A DNA stretch of 64,000 nt, taken from assembly GCA_002794105.1 (NCBI GenBank), contig PHFL01000067.1, positions 1 to 64,000 on the forward strand, read 5' to 3'. The DNA comes from Candidatus Thermochlorobacter aerophilus. Lineage in GTDB: Bacteria; Bacteroidota; Chlorobiia; Chlorobiales; Thermochlorobacteraceae. Of the stretch, positions 28,624 through 40,079 are shown piece by piece. Numbering within the stretch: the first letter of the stretch is position 1; the number at the start of each line of letters is the position of its first letter. The notes beneath the pieces were generated by a model. It was not told where the DNA came from. It did not search any database and saw only the letters and a list, made by a program, of their open reading frames with translations. A program made the position numbers and the translations under genes.

Positions 28624-28701
28624 GATGTATGGAGCATTCATAGCATTCATGATGCAGTTCTCTGAACTTTCTATCATAACCATAACACTTAAGGTCTTGC
28701 A

Positions 28702-31700
28702 ATGATAACATCACTGCTTAGCCACCCTGCGCAAATTTGCTCTCAGATTTGGCAACACGTGTCCGATGCGATTGTAATAACTGACCAAGCTGGGACTATC
28801 CTTCAAGCAAATTCGGCTTTTGCGACACTCTACAGACGCTCGCTTTCAGACCTGATTGGCAGACCCTTTGCCGACATTTATCCCGAAGCGACCAGAGCCA
28901 GCGCCCGTGCCCGTCATGACGCACTTTTTGCTTCTGCAACAGACGGACAGCAGTTTTCTCTCACCCACACTTTTGACGACGGCACACACATTTCACTGGA
29001 AGTCCTCACATTCTTTGAGTATGAAGAAGAACGCCGTGTGCGCATGCTCTCCCTTATTCGCAATCGCTCTTTGCATGAGCACCAACATACAATTCAGCAC
29101 TTGCAGCATGAACTTTTGCACTCACGGCAACAATTTCACACCCTTATGCATGAACAAAAATCATTAGAACAGCATCTACGCGACCTGCAGGAAAAAGAAT
29201 CGCAAACAGCACGCTTGCTTGCCAGCATTGTTCAAAATTTCCCTAATGGCGCAATTACAGTGCTGGATAAAACATACCACGTGGTCTATGCTGATGGCAC
29301 CGAGTATCAAAAGTATGGACTGAATCCGAAAGATTTAGTTGGCGTCTCGCTTGAGACCATCTTTCCCAATAAGTCCCTTGAGCGCTACAAAGCGATTTAC
29401 GACCGAGTCTTTCAAGGCGAATGCCATACCTTCGAGTTTGAATACATGGGTAATGTGTATCAAGGTTCGGCTGTGCCCTTGCGCGATGAGCATGGACAGA
29501 TTCATCACATTTTGAGTGTTGCCCTCAATATCACGGCACAGCGGCAAGCTGAAACCGAACGCAATGCCAAAGCCGAGCAATTAGCGACGATTAGCTCGCT
29601 TATCCCCGGCGTGATTTATCAGTTCGCAATTCAGCCTGAAGAACACTGGGCGGCGTATCAAGCTGGAGATGTGAGAGCAATGGCTAAAACTAGCCAATAC
29701 ACTTACATAGGTCCCCAAGCACAAGCGATATTCGGCGTCAGCAGCGAAGACCTTGTCGCTGATGTGAGCAAATTTTCCATGCTACTTTTTCCTGAAGAGT
29801 TGCCTGCTATTGTTGCAGAAGTGCACCGCTGCGCACAGCAGATGAAGGCATTTTCTATGCAGTTCAAAATCCGCAAGCCCAGTGGCGAGATTCGCTGGAT
29901 TCAGGCTTACAGTTTGCCGACACATGATGTGCGCCGTCCCGGTTGGGTTGTCTTTAACGGCATATACTTAGATGTAACGGATAAAAAGCTTTTGGAAGAA
30001 AAACTGCATGCCTCTCGCGCCCTGACCAAAGCACTTATTAATAGCACAAATGATGCCATTATTGCCTTTGATGCAGATTTGCACCTGACGCACTTTAACT
30101 CTGCCGTCTATGATGTCTATGCGGCTCATGGCATAAAACTTAGAGCGGGCATGCCCCTGCGTGATATGGTCAATCCTGACTTTTGGTCGCACATTGAGCA
30201 GAGCTGCCGCCGCACCTTAAGTGGCGAAGCCTTTCACGAGGAAATTACCTACCGCATAACTCCTCAGAGTGAGACCATTATTTTGGAAAACTTCTACAAT
30301 GCAGTGCGCGATACAGATGGCAACATCATTGGCGGATGCATTTATGTGCGCGACATTACCAAGCGCAAGCACAGTGAGCTCGAGCTGGTTCGCATCAAGC
30401 AGCACCTTGAATCGCAGCGCAATTTTTTCCTTAGCATCATCGATAACGCCAGCGATGAAATCTATGTTATGAATCGTGAGGGCAAGTATATGCTGTTTAA
30501 CCAGCATGCTCGAAAAGCACTCGAACAAGCCGGCATCACAATACCCGACACAACGGATGTACACGCTCTTGACCTATCGCCGCGGCTTTCACCATACCTG
30601 CCTTACTTTCAGCGTGCTTTGGCTGGTGAGACTTTCACCATAGAAGGTCCATCTCCACATGGTCAGGCCAACACTTGGTCGTCTATGACGTTTTTCCCCG
30701 TCTATGATGAGCAAAAGCGTATCATTGCCAGCGCTTGTTTTGTGCGCAACATCACGCATCAAAAGCAACTTGAGGCAGAATTGCGCACGCTCAATGAATC
30801 TCTCGAGAAGCGTGTACAGGAGCGCACGGAGCAACTGCATCAATCCCAGCGTCTCTATGAAGCCATTGCACGCAATTTCCCTAATGGCATGATTGGCATA
30901 TATGACGCCACCCTTAGGCTGGTCTTTACGGAAGGCATGGAGTATCGTCGCATTGGCATCTCGCCCGATACATTGGTTAATAAAACAGTAGGTGAAATTT
31001 ATCCACCCGCAATTGCGGCTCAACTCAAGCCCTTCCTACTGAGCACATTTAGTGGTCAGCAAAATCGCTGACTGTGGATTTTGGCGAGGCGCAATATCAA
31101 TACACTGCTACACCTTTGCACGATTCAGACGGCGCAATTCGCCAGGTCATGGTTGTTGTCGAGAACATCACCGAGCGACTCCGTGCCGAAGCGCAGCTCA
31201 AAGCCGCCGCCGAAGAAAAGCAGCGCTTGACTGAAAAAATGATGACTTCACAAAAGTTGGAAGCAATCGGCACATTAGCCAGCGGCGTGGCACATGAGTT
31301 CAATAACATCATGGCAATTGTCAGCCTTGCTAATGAGTATCTTTCGCAGTCCGTCCATGACGATGCCTCGCAAAAACAAATTGCACTGATACGCAAAACC
31401 ATAGAGCGCGGCGCCAGCATTGTGCGCCAACTTTTGGATTTTTCTCGCACGGAAAAGGCTTCCATGGAGCCCATGAATTTGGTGAGTGTCGTCAGCGATG
31501 TAACCGCTACCTTGCGTCGGCTTTTACCCAAAAACATCAGTGTTTCGGCACGCTTAGACCTTAGCGAGGCTTACATTCAAGGCAATGCTCAGCAACTCTA
31601 CCAAGTCTTTCTTAACCTTGGTATCAATGCTGGCGATGCGATGCCAAACGGCGGCGAGCTGACTTTTCATCTCTATAGCACGATGCACCCCCTTGATGCA

Positions 31701-32435
31701 CAAGCGCCAACGCCTGTGGTCGTTACCGAAGTGCGCGATACTGGTGTAGGCATACCGCCTGAAATTCGGTCTCGGATTTTTGAGCCATTTTTCACGACAA
31801 AAGGTGTAGGCAAAGGCACGGGCTTAGGGCTCTCAATTGTTCATAGCTTTGTTTCTGCGCATCAAGGCGTCATTGAACTGGAAAGTGAATGCGGCAAAGG
31901 CACTGTGTTCAAGGTTATCTTGCCTTTGCTGAATGCTTCGCCGCAGTCGGAACAAACAGATGCCGACGCTGAACTTTTACAACTGCATGCTAATGTGCTC
32001 ATTGTAGATGATGAGCTCTTTTTGCGTAAGACGCTCTCGCATCTTTTGCGTCGGCATCGGCTATCGGTCATGGAAGCGGAAGATGGCAAGAGCGCCTTGC
32101 AGATGTTCAAGAAGCACAAAACAGAGATAGATGTGGTCATTAGCGATATTGGTTTGCCCAACATGGATGGCACACAGTTGCTCCAGCAGCTTTTCAAACT
32201 TCAGCCGTCGCTCAAGGTGATTGCCATTACGGGCTACCTTGATTCCTATCAATCCGATATGCTGACGCAGCACAATGTGAGGGTGCTCTCAAAGCCTTTT
32301 GAGATTTCGGCGCTCCTTGCGGCTCTCAAAGATTTGCTAAGTCAGAATGCTGTGACAGCGCAGCAGCCGACTCGGACAAAAGGCTCAGCCTCGTCGAAGA
32401 CGAGTGCATCTGCCAAAACTCGTCGCAAGTGTTAG
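28702..32435 (+). CDS. Multi-PAS hybrid histidine kinase (one frameshift)
   Basis: About 1244 residues once one base is restored. Frame 1 runs 28702-31071 and frame 3 continues to 32435. CAGCAAAATCGCTGA at about 31057 becomes CAGCAAAAATCGCTG with one more A, rejoining the two halves of a PAS domain ([16 protein letters not shown] ... [13 protein letters not shown]). Six PAS domains occupy about 1-840, with a coiled coil at 130-165. The kinase core has the phospho-His in [15 protein letters not shown], the N-box [11 protein letters not shown] and [15 protein letters not shown] receiver (about 1105-1220) ends it, with VDDE, VISDIG and SKPF. The break is in a homopolymer and both parts are intact, so a sequencing error is likely. 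Confidence 0.87.
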
Positions 32436-32438
32436 CCA

Positions 32439-33881
32439 TTATTTGAGCATAGATTCACTAGAAAGTTCAATGCCGTATCGCTTGCGAATTTCCCAGAGCG
32501 TTTTGGTAGAAATGCCCAAAATTCTTGCCGCTTCAGCAAAACTTGAACTGCTCTTCAGCACGGCTTGAATGTAAGCCAGCTTGACTTCTTCGAGCGTTTT
32601 GCCGATTGGAATACTGAAGCAGTGCTCGTTAGGCACGGTATTTTGCGTGCGATACACCGCTGGCAGTGCAAGTTGCGCCGGTCCAATCGATTCGCCTGAC
32701 GGCGTAAAAATCACTGCGCGCTCAATGACATTGCGCAACTCTCGCACATTGCCTTTCCACTCCTGCACACGTAGCATTGCCTTGGCATCTTCTGTCAGTC
32801 CTGCAATTGGTTTGTTCATCTCACGCGAGAACTGACTGATAAACTTTTCAGCAATGAGAATGATGTCGTCGCCCAGTTCACGCAGAGGCGGCATTTGAAT
32901 CGAGACAACATTGATGCGGAAGAAGAGGTCTTCGCGGAATTTTTGCTGAGCGACTTTTTCTTCAATTTTTGCATTTGTGGCGGCAATGACACGCACATTG
33001 GAGAAAATCGGTTGGTGCCCGCCCAACCTGCGAAAAGTGCGTGTTTCCAATACCGAGAGCAATTTTGACTGCACGACCAGCGATGTGGCATCAATTTCAT
33101 CGAGAAAAATGGTGCCGTTGTGAGCAATTTCAAAGAGCCCTTTCTTGGTGGTGCGTGCATCGGTGAAGGCGCCGGGCTCATAGCCAAAGAGTTCGGCTTC
33201 CAGCAAATTGTCTGGAATGGCAGCGCAGTTGATTTCCACAAGCTCGCCGGTTGCATCTCTGGGCGAAAGTCGATGGATAAGACGCGCCACTACAGTTTTA
33301 CCAGTGCCCGTCTCGCCGCGAATCAGCACCGTGGAATCTGTTCTCGCCACTTGCTCAATGAGCGTGCGCAAGGCACAGATGGCTGGACTGTTGCCCACCA
33401 ATTCCACTGCATCGGTCTGCCGAACTTTCCTTTTAAGCTGTTCGACTTCTGACTTGTAGCGCGCAGTTTCTTGTTTGAGCGAGGCGCTCTCAATTGCGCG
33501 CGCAATGAGTGTGCGCAGCACTGTAAAGTTTGCAGTCGCACCAGCGCCGCTCATGTTTTTTTCAATGTAGTGAAATGCTCCTGCCTTCAGCGCTTCTACA
33601 GCTGACTCCACACTTCCATACCCTGTGAGCACAATGACGGCAACAGATGGATATTTTTTTCGGATGATGCCAGTCAGTTCCACTCCATTGATGTCGGGCA
33701 TGGTGTAGTCTGTCAGCACCAGCGCTGGCGGTTCCACATCGATTGCATCAAGACAATCTTGCGCTCGCGAAAATGTCTTGAGCGTAAAGTCCTTTGCCAG
33801 AACTCGCTCCAGCAAAAGACGAAAACTCGGGTCGTCATCGACGACATAAATCAGTGGATTCATTCCGCCAGAGCTTGTCAT
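32439..33881 (-). CDS. Sigma-54-dependent response regulator (NtrC family)
   Basis: 480 residues: receiver (about 9-125; VVDDD, acceptor Asp in VLTDYTMPD, Lys in IEKN), a coiled linker, AAA+ domain (about 165-395) with Walker A GETGTGKT, sigma-54 contact loop GAFTDA and Walker B IFLDEID, arginine-finger region VRVIAATN, and a Fis-type helix-turn-helix at the end (FAEAARILGISTKTLWEIRK). The sigma-54 loop reads GAFTDA instead of GAFTGA, a variant seen in other activators. Convergent with the hybrid kinase (3 bases between stops) and tail to head with the oxidoreductase gene, so it may answer to the nearby kinases; inference only. Confidence 0.92.
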   Translation of the reverse strand: MTSSGGMNPLIYVVDDDPSFRLLLERVLAKDFTLKTFSRAQDCLDAIDVEPPALVLTDYTMPDINGVELTGIIRKKYPSVAVIVLTGYGSVESAVEALKAGAFHYIEKNMSGAGATANFTVLRTLIARAIESASLKQETARYKSEVEQLKRKVRQTDAVELVGNSPAICALRTLIEQVARTDSTVLIRGETGTGKTVVARLIHRLSPRDATGELVEINCAAIPDNLLEAELFGYEPGAFTDARTTKKGLFEIAHNGTIFLDEIDATSLVVQSKLLSVLETRTFRRLGGHQPIFSNVRVIAATNAKIEEKVAQQKFREDLFFRINVVSIQMPPLRELGDDIILIAEKFISQFSREMNKPIAGLTEDAKAMLRVQEWKGNVRELRNVIERAVIFTPSGESIGPAQLALPAVYRTQNTVPNEHCFSIPIGKTLEEVKLAYIQAVLKSSSSFAEAARILGISTKTLWEIRKRYGIELSSESMLK

Positions 33882-36027
33882 TAGAGTTCTTCAGGCAAAC
33901 CTGTGTTTAAGCTTTGGTTGATGCGGAAGGTGGCTATGGTTGTCAAGACTTGGCTATGCAAATCGATTGGCGCTGCTTCGCCTTCAAGCGAAGCAATGAA
34001 TGCCTCAAGCTCTTCACGATGACCTTTTCCGCCACTGAACTCGCGGGTGCGTGTGGTGCCTTGCTCTGCAAGCGTCAGGCTCTTGAAATTTTCCATAATC
34101 GCAATCCGATTGCCGCCAAACATCTCAATGCGCTCTTTGGGATAGAGCTTATCACCATTGCAAAGATATTGAATTGTGCCCACGCTACCATTTGCCATTC
34201 GTATGGTGATGAGCAAGTTTTCGCGCACTTTGGTCGGCAGCATGTCGGCATAGACACGCACTGGTTCAGAATCGGTCAAATACTGAATGGTATCAATGAA
34301 GTGGCAGACTTCACCAATCAATCGTCCGCCGCCCTCGTCGAGGTCTTGCGTCCAGTGCTCTGGCGGTAGCGGTCCTGCATTGACACGATAGAGCACAGCA
34401 AGCGGTTCTCGTAATGACTTGAAATACGACTTCATGCCACCACTGGCGGACTGAACCGGCGATTAAATCCCGTCAGCACCTTCAGATGTGGGCGCTTTTG
34501 AGCTTCCTCCACGATGCGCATCAAGCTCTCTTCATCGAGTGCCAGTGGCTTTTCGACAAAGACATGCTTTTCAGCTTGCAACGCTTTTATCACCAGTTCC
34601 GCATGCAAGTTATGGCGTGTGGCAATAAAGACTGTGCCAATGCTCTCATCGCTGAGCACATCATCCACACTTGATGTTGCATGCTGAAATCCAAAGGTTT
34701 GCTTGACACTCTCGGCGGTGATGCCTGTTGCGTTGCATACTGTAACCAGTTCCACGCCTTCAATGGCTTTCAGATTTGGAATCAGGTAGCCTGTAGCAAA
34801 GCTACCAGCGCCGATAAATCCAATGCGCTTTGGGTGTGGGGTCTTGCGTGCGGCTTTGCCGTTGCCTTGAGCGGTGGTGCGCAGTGGAGCCTTGTCTTGA
34901 AATTCGCCGTAGTCGAGCAGAATGCCGATGTAGCGTTCTTTTCTTTCGCCAGTGATGAGCTTGTAGGCTTCCTCGCCTTGCTCAATTGGAAAAATGTGCG
35001 TGGTGATGCGAGCCAGAGAAATTTTGCGCTCTGCCAGCAGCTGCAAAAATACTTGCATGTTGCGGTTCTCAGTCCAACGCACATACCCAATTGGGTAGTC
35101 GATACCTTTTTCTTCGTAGTTGGTATCGTATCGTCCAGCGCCGTAGGAGCGCGAGAGTTTGAACTCCAACTCTTTCATGTAGTAGGGTGTGCGTGGCAAA
35201 TTCATGCCGCTGACGCCCACCATGACCACTCGGGCTCGGTCGCGACTGATGTCGGCGGCAAGCTCTACGGGGTCATTAGCAGATGTTGATGCAGCGATAA
35301 TGACGGCATCAGCACCGTAGCCATTTGTAAATCCCATCACTTGCTCTTTGAGCGTGTCTTCATTGCGCCAGAGCGCAAGGTCGCACCCATGCACTTTGGC
35401 TAACTCCACCGCATCTGGATTGACATCAATGCCAATGACACGACACCCATTGGCTTTCAGCAACTGAACGAGCAACTGACCCAGCAAACCTAAGCCAATA
35501 ACCGCAACGCTCTCGCCGAGTGTCGGTGCCGCTTGTCGTACGCCCTGCAGTGCAATTGCGCCAAGTGTGGTATAAGCCGCTTCGCTTAGTGAGACGCTCT
35601 CAGGCACTTTCGCCACTAAATTTTTGGGCACCACAACCAGCTCGGCATGCGACGCATATCCACCGCCTGCACACGCCACGCGGTCGCCTACACGAAATTC
35701 CGATACATCGTCAGCAATTTCGACCACTATGCCTGCCGATGAATAGCCCATTGCTGAATCGGCACTTAACTTATTGAGCACACGGTAGGCGGTATCCAAT
35801 AAGCCTTGCTCTTTGACTTGTTTCAAGACCAGCTTGACCAAGTCAGGGCGTGCCATGGCTTTTCCTAAAAGTGATTTTTTGCCCAGTTCCACTTTGGTGC
35901 GCTCTGTGCCCGCACTAATCAGGCTGTAGCGATTGCGCACCAACACCATGCCACGTTTGAGCGCTGGCGCTGGTACCGATTTAATTTTGATTGCCCCCGA
36001 ACGAGAGTTTTGAACCAATTGCTGCAT
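33881..36027 (-). CDS. Bi-domain oxidoreductase: zinc-type dehydrogenase + Gfo/Idh/MocA (frameshifted)
   Basis: About 715 residues after repair, the usual length of this fused family. Start chosen at 36027 (MQQLVQNSRSG), where the family begins. Residues 1-380 are a medium-chain dehydrogenase (GDRVACAGGGYASHAEL; NAD motif VIGLGLLGQLL). Residues 400-715 are Gfo/Idh/MocA (RIGFIGAGSFATGY, VFVEKPLALDEE). The frame breaks at about 34435: GTGGCATGAAG read as GTGGCAATGAAG joins GFNRRFSPPVVA to MKSYFKS, in the middle of the second domain. The two pieces overlap as ATGA, which could be mistaken for two coupled genes. Substrate unknown; relatives often sit in sugar or surface polysaccharide clusters. 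Confidence 0.85.
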
Positions 36028-36167
36028 GAATAACGGCGGTAAATTGAATTTCTGAAAATACAAAAAACTTGTGGATGCGTGTAGCTTGTTTTGCCTTACG
36101 GTGGCTTTACATCGCGCCAGCAATTTGTGTATATTTTCCAAAAATTGTCCTTAAACTGTTTCTGCCC

Positions 36168-37601
36168 ATGGAATACGAACTGATTGTCGGTCTTGAAGTT
36201 CACTGTCAGCTCAATACCAAAACCAAAGCGTTCTGCGGCTGTTCTACTGCTTTTGGTGCGCCTGCCAATACCAATGTGTGTCCAGTCTGTTTGGCTCTAC
36301 CCGGCAGTTTGCCTGTGCTCAATAGAAAAGTTCTGGAATATGCTATCCGTCTTGGGCTTATCACCAATTGCCAGATTCGCCCGCGCTCTATTTTTGCACG
36401 CAAAAATTACTTCTATCCTGATTTGCCGAAAGGGTATCAGATTTCGCAGTATGATGAACCGATTTGCTTTGACGGTCGGGTCGAATACGAGCTTGATGGT
36501 GTGCAGAAAACCGTCCGTTTGATTCGCATTCACATTGAGGAAGACGCCGGTAAATCTATTCACGATATTGGTTCAGAGACTTACATTGATGCCAATCGCT
36601 GTGGGGTGCCGCTCTTAGAGATTGTCTCCTACCCAGACATTCGTTCTACCAAAGAGGCTTCGGCTTACCTTCAAAAGTTGCGCCAAATTGTGCGCTGGAT
36701 TGGCATTTCTGACGGCAATATGGAAGAAGGCTCCCTGCGTTGCGATGCCAATGTCTCGATTCGTCCCAAAGGTTCTACGCAATTTGGCACGCGCACAGAA
36801 ATCAAAAACCTCAACTCTTTCAAGAATGTCGAAAAAGCCATTGAGTTTGAGGCGGCGCGTCAGCGTGCCATCTTAGAGTCGGGCGGCACAGTGGTGCAAG
36901 AGACTCGTCTTTGGGATAGCGAAAGACAAGAGACTCGCCCCATGCGTTCCAAAGAAGAAGCACATGATTACCGCTACTTCCCTGAGCCTGACCTTGTACC
37001 AGTTGAAGTAACGCCAGAAATGATTGCTGAAATTCGCGCCACACTGCCCGAGCTACCTGAACAGCGCCGCGCCCGTTTTGAAGCAGAGTACAAAATTCCT
37101 GCTTACGATGCAGGGGTGCTCACTGCCGACCGTGAAATAGCCGATTACTACGAAGCAGTCGTACGCGCTTGTGGCGATGCCAAAGTCGCCTCCAACTGGG
37201 TCATGGGTGAAGTTTTGCGCACCCTCAAAGAAAAGGCTATTGATATGCACGACTTCCCAATTTCTCCCGAGCGACTCGGCGAACTTATCCAACTTGTGCA
37301 AAAAGGTGTCATCAACAACAACACTGCCAAAGAAAAAGTCTTCACCCAAATGCTGACCTGTCAAGATTCACCTGCTACCATCGTTGAGCGAGAAGGCTTA
37401 GCACAGGTCTCTGATGTTGCTATCATTGAGCGAGAAGTACTTGCTGTATTAGCCGCAAGTCCAACCCAACTTGCCGACTACCGCTCTGGCAAAACCAAAC
37501 TCTTCGGCTATTTCGTCGGCGAAACCATGAAACGCATGAAAGGCAAAGCTAATCCGCAAATCATCAACGACATCTTGAAGAAGAAATTAGAAACAGCTTA
37601 G
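36168..37601 (+). CDS. gatB: Asp/Glu-tRNA amidotransferase subunit B
   Basis: 477 residues from the ATG at 36168 ([18 protein letters not shown]), which matches the usual N-terminus; the longer frame from 36069 adds unrelated residues. GatB is the kinase and tRNA-binding subunit of GatCAB, converting Glu-tRNA(Gln) and Asp-tRNA(Asn) to the amide forms. Signatures: [43 protein letters not shown] and the C-terminal YqeY-like tail (about 330-475). gatA and gatC are not adjacent. Divergent from the bi-domain oxidoreductase across 140 bases. Confidence 0.96.
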   Translation: MEYELIVGLEVHCQLNTKTKAFCGCSTAFGAPANTNVCPVCLALPGSLPVLNRKVLEYAIRLGLITNCQIRPRSIFARKNYFYPDLPKGYQISQYDEPICFDGRVEYELDGVQKTVRLIRIHIEEDAGKSIHDIGSETYIDANRCGVPLLEIVSYPDIRSTKEASAYLQKLRQIVRWIGISDGNMEEGSLRCDANVSIRPKGSTQFGTRTEIKNLNSFKNVEKAIEFEAARQRAILESGGTVVQETRLWDSERQETRPMRSKEEAHDYRYFPEPDLVPVEVTPEMIAEIRATLPELPEQRRARFEAEYKIPAYDAGVLTADREIADYYEAVVRACGDAKVASNWVMGEVLRTLKEKAIDMHDFPISPERLGELIQLVQKGVINNNTAKEKVFTQMLTCQDSPATIVEREGLAQVSDVAIIEREVLAVLAASPTQLADYRSGKTKLFGYFVGETMKRMKGKANPQIINDILKKKLETA

Positions 37602-37615
37602 TGTGCCTTTTTCTC

Positions 37616-37653
37616 ACACAAAAAAATGCCGCAATACACACGGTATTGCGGCA
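37616..37653 (-). terminator. Terminator between gatB and the redoxin gene
   Basis: A perfect 11-bp stem (37627-37637 with 37643-37653, TGCCGCAATAC and its complement) has a 5-nt loop. On the minus strand it is followed by a run of seven T (A-run just before 37627 on the plus strand), ending the redoxin transcript. It also lies 25 bases after gatB's stop, and may work in both directions. Confidence 0.85.
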
Positions 37654-37679
37654 ATCTTCTGCCCTTTTGTGCTCTGGAA

Positions 37680-38318
37680 TTATTGCGGATTAGCGTACTT
37701 TACCGAGCATCCATATGGCTTAGTAGTCGGCGTTGAGACAGGCTTGCCGCTTAGGATTTCATCTAATGCCTTCGCTACATAGTTTACTTTCGCATTTGCG
37801 CCGCCTTTGGTGCTATTGTCATCGTCAATTGCACCATTATAGACGAGAATACCGTCTTTGTCAATGATATACATGTGCGGTGTAGTTTTGGCGCCGTAAA
37901 GTTTGCCTACAGTGCCATCGTGGTCAAAGAGTAGGTTCGTGGCTTTGACGCCATTTTCTTTCAGCACGCCCGGAGCAGTTTCTTTGGTCAGATGTCCTTG
38001 CTTACCTTCCGCAGATGAATTGATGAGTAGCCACACCACGCCTTTTTCAGTGTAGGTCTGCTGCAACTTCTGCATGTTGCCCGTCTTGTAGTGCCCGACC
38101 ACAAATGGACACTCAGGGTTATACCACTCTAAGACCACTACCTTGCCCTTGAAATCAGAGAGCTGATGCAACTTGCCTTGATAATCCATCAGTTTGAAAT
38201 TCGGCGCAGGCTTGCCGATTTCTGCCGCATCAGGCTTAATCACAAAGGCGTAGCTTAGTGCAGAAATCGTGAGCAGCGCCACCATCCATTTTGAGACCGA
38301 TAAGAATTTTGATTTCAT
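37680..38318 (-). CDS. Exported AhpC/TSA-type thioredoxin-fold protein
   Basis: 212 residues. A signal peptide (hydrophobic core WMVALLTISALSYAFV) sends it to the periplasm. The redoxin fold follows: GKPAPNFKLMDYQGKLHQLS, then the peroxidatic-type motif EWYNPECPFVVGHY with one cysteine, TPHMYIIDKDG with the cis-Pro, and a second conserved Cys in PYGCSVKY at the end. Likely a thiol-dependent peroxidase or reductase; the electron donor is unknown. It has its own terminator. Confidence 0.82.
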   Translation of the reverse strand: MKSKFLSVSKWMVALLTISALSYAFVIKPDAAEIGKPAPNFKLMDYQGKLHQLSDFKGKVVVLEWYNPECPFVVGHYKTGNMQKLQQTYTEKGVVWLLINSSAEGKQGHLTKETAPGVLKENGVKATNLLFDHDGTVGKLYGAKTTPHMYIIDKDGILVYNGAIDDDNSTKGGANAKVNYVAKALDEILSGKPVSTPTTKPYGCSVKYANPQ

Positions 38319-38521
38319 GATGCTGAAGTTTTAGGTTAGAAAGATTAGAGTTCTCAAGTGAAAACTGAAAATACAACTTTTTTAAGCGCTCTCGGGTTCC
38401 ATTTTCATCCCCCTGCAAGTGCCGCATAGCTGGCTGGCACATTTTTGCACGCAGAGAATTCTAAAAATCGCTCAAAACACTTTAACTTTTTGCTTTGCAA
38501 ATTTTCAAAGTGGACGGAGCG

Positions 38522-40003
38522 ATGCAATTCTGCAACTACATCGGGGGTCAGTGGCGCCCTGCTTCCTCGGGCAAAACCTTTCTCAACATCAATCCAGCCG
38601 ATACCAGCGACATCATTGGCGAATTTCCGCAGTCGACCGACAGCGATGTGCGTATGGCCGCCGAAGCGGCACGCGAGGCTTACAAGACGTGGCGACTGGT
38701 GCCTGCTCCTAAACGTGGAGAGCTCCTACGCAAAGCTGGACAAATTCTCGAAGCACGCAAAGATGAACTGGCTCGTGAAATGACACGCGAAATGGGCAAG
38801 ATTTTCACTGAAGCCAAAGGCGACGTGCAAGAAGCTATTGACACAGCCTACTACGCCGCTAGCGAAGGGCGCCGACTCTTCGGCTATACCGTTCCATCCG
38901 AACTCCCAAACAAGTTTGCCATGAGCATCCGCCAGCCGATTGGCGTCGCCGGGTGCATCACACCATGGAATTTCCCGCTTGCCATTCCATCATGGAAAAT
39001 TTTTCCTGCCTTGCTTTGTGGCAACACGGTGGTTTTCAAGCCAGCAATGGATACGCCAAAGACGGCACATACTTTCGTCGAAATTTTGATTGAAGCGGGC
39101 ATTCCTGAGGGCGTCATCAACCTTGTGCATGGCGGCGATGATGCTGGGAAGGCAGTCGTGGCTGACCCTAACATCCAGCTTATTTCTTTCACAGGTTCGT
39201 CGGAGACAGGCAAAATTGTGGCTCAGCACTGTGCCGCACAGCATAAGCGCGTCTCGCTCGAAATGGGCGGGAAAAATGCCGTCATCTTGATGGATGATGC
39301 CGACTTGCAACTGGCTCTCGACGGCGTTATATGGGGCGCTTTTGGCACAACTGGACAGCGCTGCACTGCCACCAGTCGATTGCTCTTGCATGAGAAAATT
39401 CATGACAAGTTCATTGAGATGCTCGTTCGCCGTGTCGAACGCCTCCGAGTCGGTAACGGCAATGATGCGGGTGTTGATATGGGACCTGTCATCAACGCTG
39501 AACAGATGCAACGCATTTTGGATTACATTGAGCTTGGCAAACAGGAAGGCGCAACATGCATCATTGGCGGCACACGCCTAACCGAAAACGGCTTGGCAAA
39601 AGGCTTTTTCATTGCGCCCACCATTTTTATCAACGTCAAGCCTGAACATCGCATTGCACAAGAAGAAATTTTCGGACCTGTGCTCTCTGTTCTGAAATTC
39701 AAAACCTTTGAAGAAGCGGTCAAGATTCTAAACAGCGTGCGCTATGGGCTTTCCTCCTCGCTCTACACGCACAACATCAATCTTGCTTTTCAAGCCATAC
39801 GGGATTTTGAAGCAGGCATCACTTACATCAATGCGCCGACCATTGGGGCTGAAGCACACTTGCCATTCGGTGGTGTCAAGGAAACGGGCAACGGGCATCG
39901 CGAAGGCGGCTGGCAAGTCTATGACTTTTTCAGCGAAACCAAAACGGTCTATGTCGACTTCAGCGGCGTCCTTCAACGCGCACAAATTGATAACTACAAC
40001 TAA
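38522..40003 (+). CDS. NAD(P)-dependent aldehyde dehydrogenase
   Basis: 493 residues from the ATG at 38522 ([19 protein letters not shown]); a TTG at 38495 would add nine. ALDH superfamily: [24 protein letters not shown] (NAD-binding), catalytic Glu in [10 protein letters not shown], catalytic Cys in GQRCTATSR, and [16 protein letters not shown]. The closest families act on semialdehydes (succinate-, 2-oxoglutarate- or aminoadipate-semialdehyde) but the substrate is not decided by these motifs. Normal length. It is convergent with metH, 76 bases between stops. Confidence 0.87.
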   Translation: MQFCNYIGGQWRPASSGKTFLNINPADTSDIIGEFPQSTDSDVRMAAEAAREAYKTWRLVPAPKRGELLRKAGQILEARKDELAREMTREMGKIFTEAKGDVQEAIDTAYYAASEGRRLFGYTVPSELPNKFAMSIRQPIGVAGCITPWNFPLAIPSWKIFPALLCGNTVVFKPAMDTPKTAHTFVEILIEAGIPEGVINLVHGGDDAGKAVVADPNIQLISFTGSSETGKIVAQHCAAQHKRVSLEMGGKNAVILMDDADLQLALDGVIWGAFGTTGQRCTATSRLLLHEKIHDKFIEMLVRRVERLRVGNGNDAGVDMGPVINAEQMQRILDYIELGKQEGATCIIGGTRLTENGLAKGFFIAPTIFINVKPEHRIAQEEIFGPVLSVLKFKTFEEAVKILNSVRYGLSSSLYTHNINLAFQAIRDFEAGITYINAPTIGAEAHLPFGGVKETGNGHREGGWQVYDFFSETKTVYVDFSGVLQRAQIDNYN

Positions 40004-40079
40004 GCTGAGCTTATCAGTGAAAGCTTTAGGCTCATCTGCATAAGCAATGCACTTTGTTTGACTGTAGCATGCTACAAGG

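Noticed and set aside
33881..36141. Two coupled genes overlapping by ATGA
   Set aside because: The split falls inside one Gfo/Idh/MocA domain and one added A restores the known fused protein.
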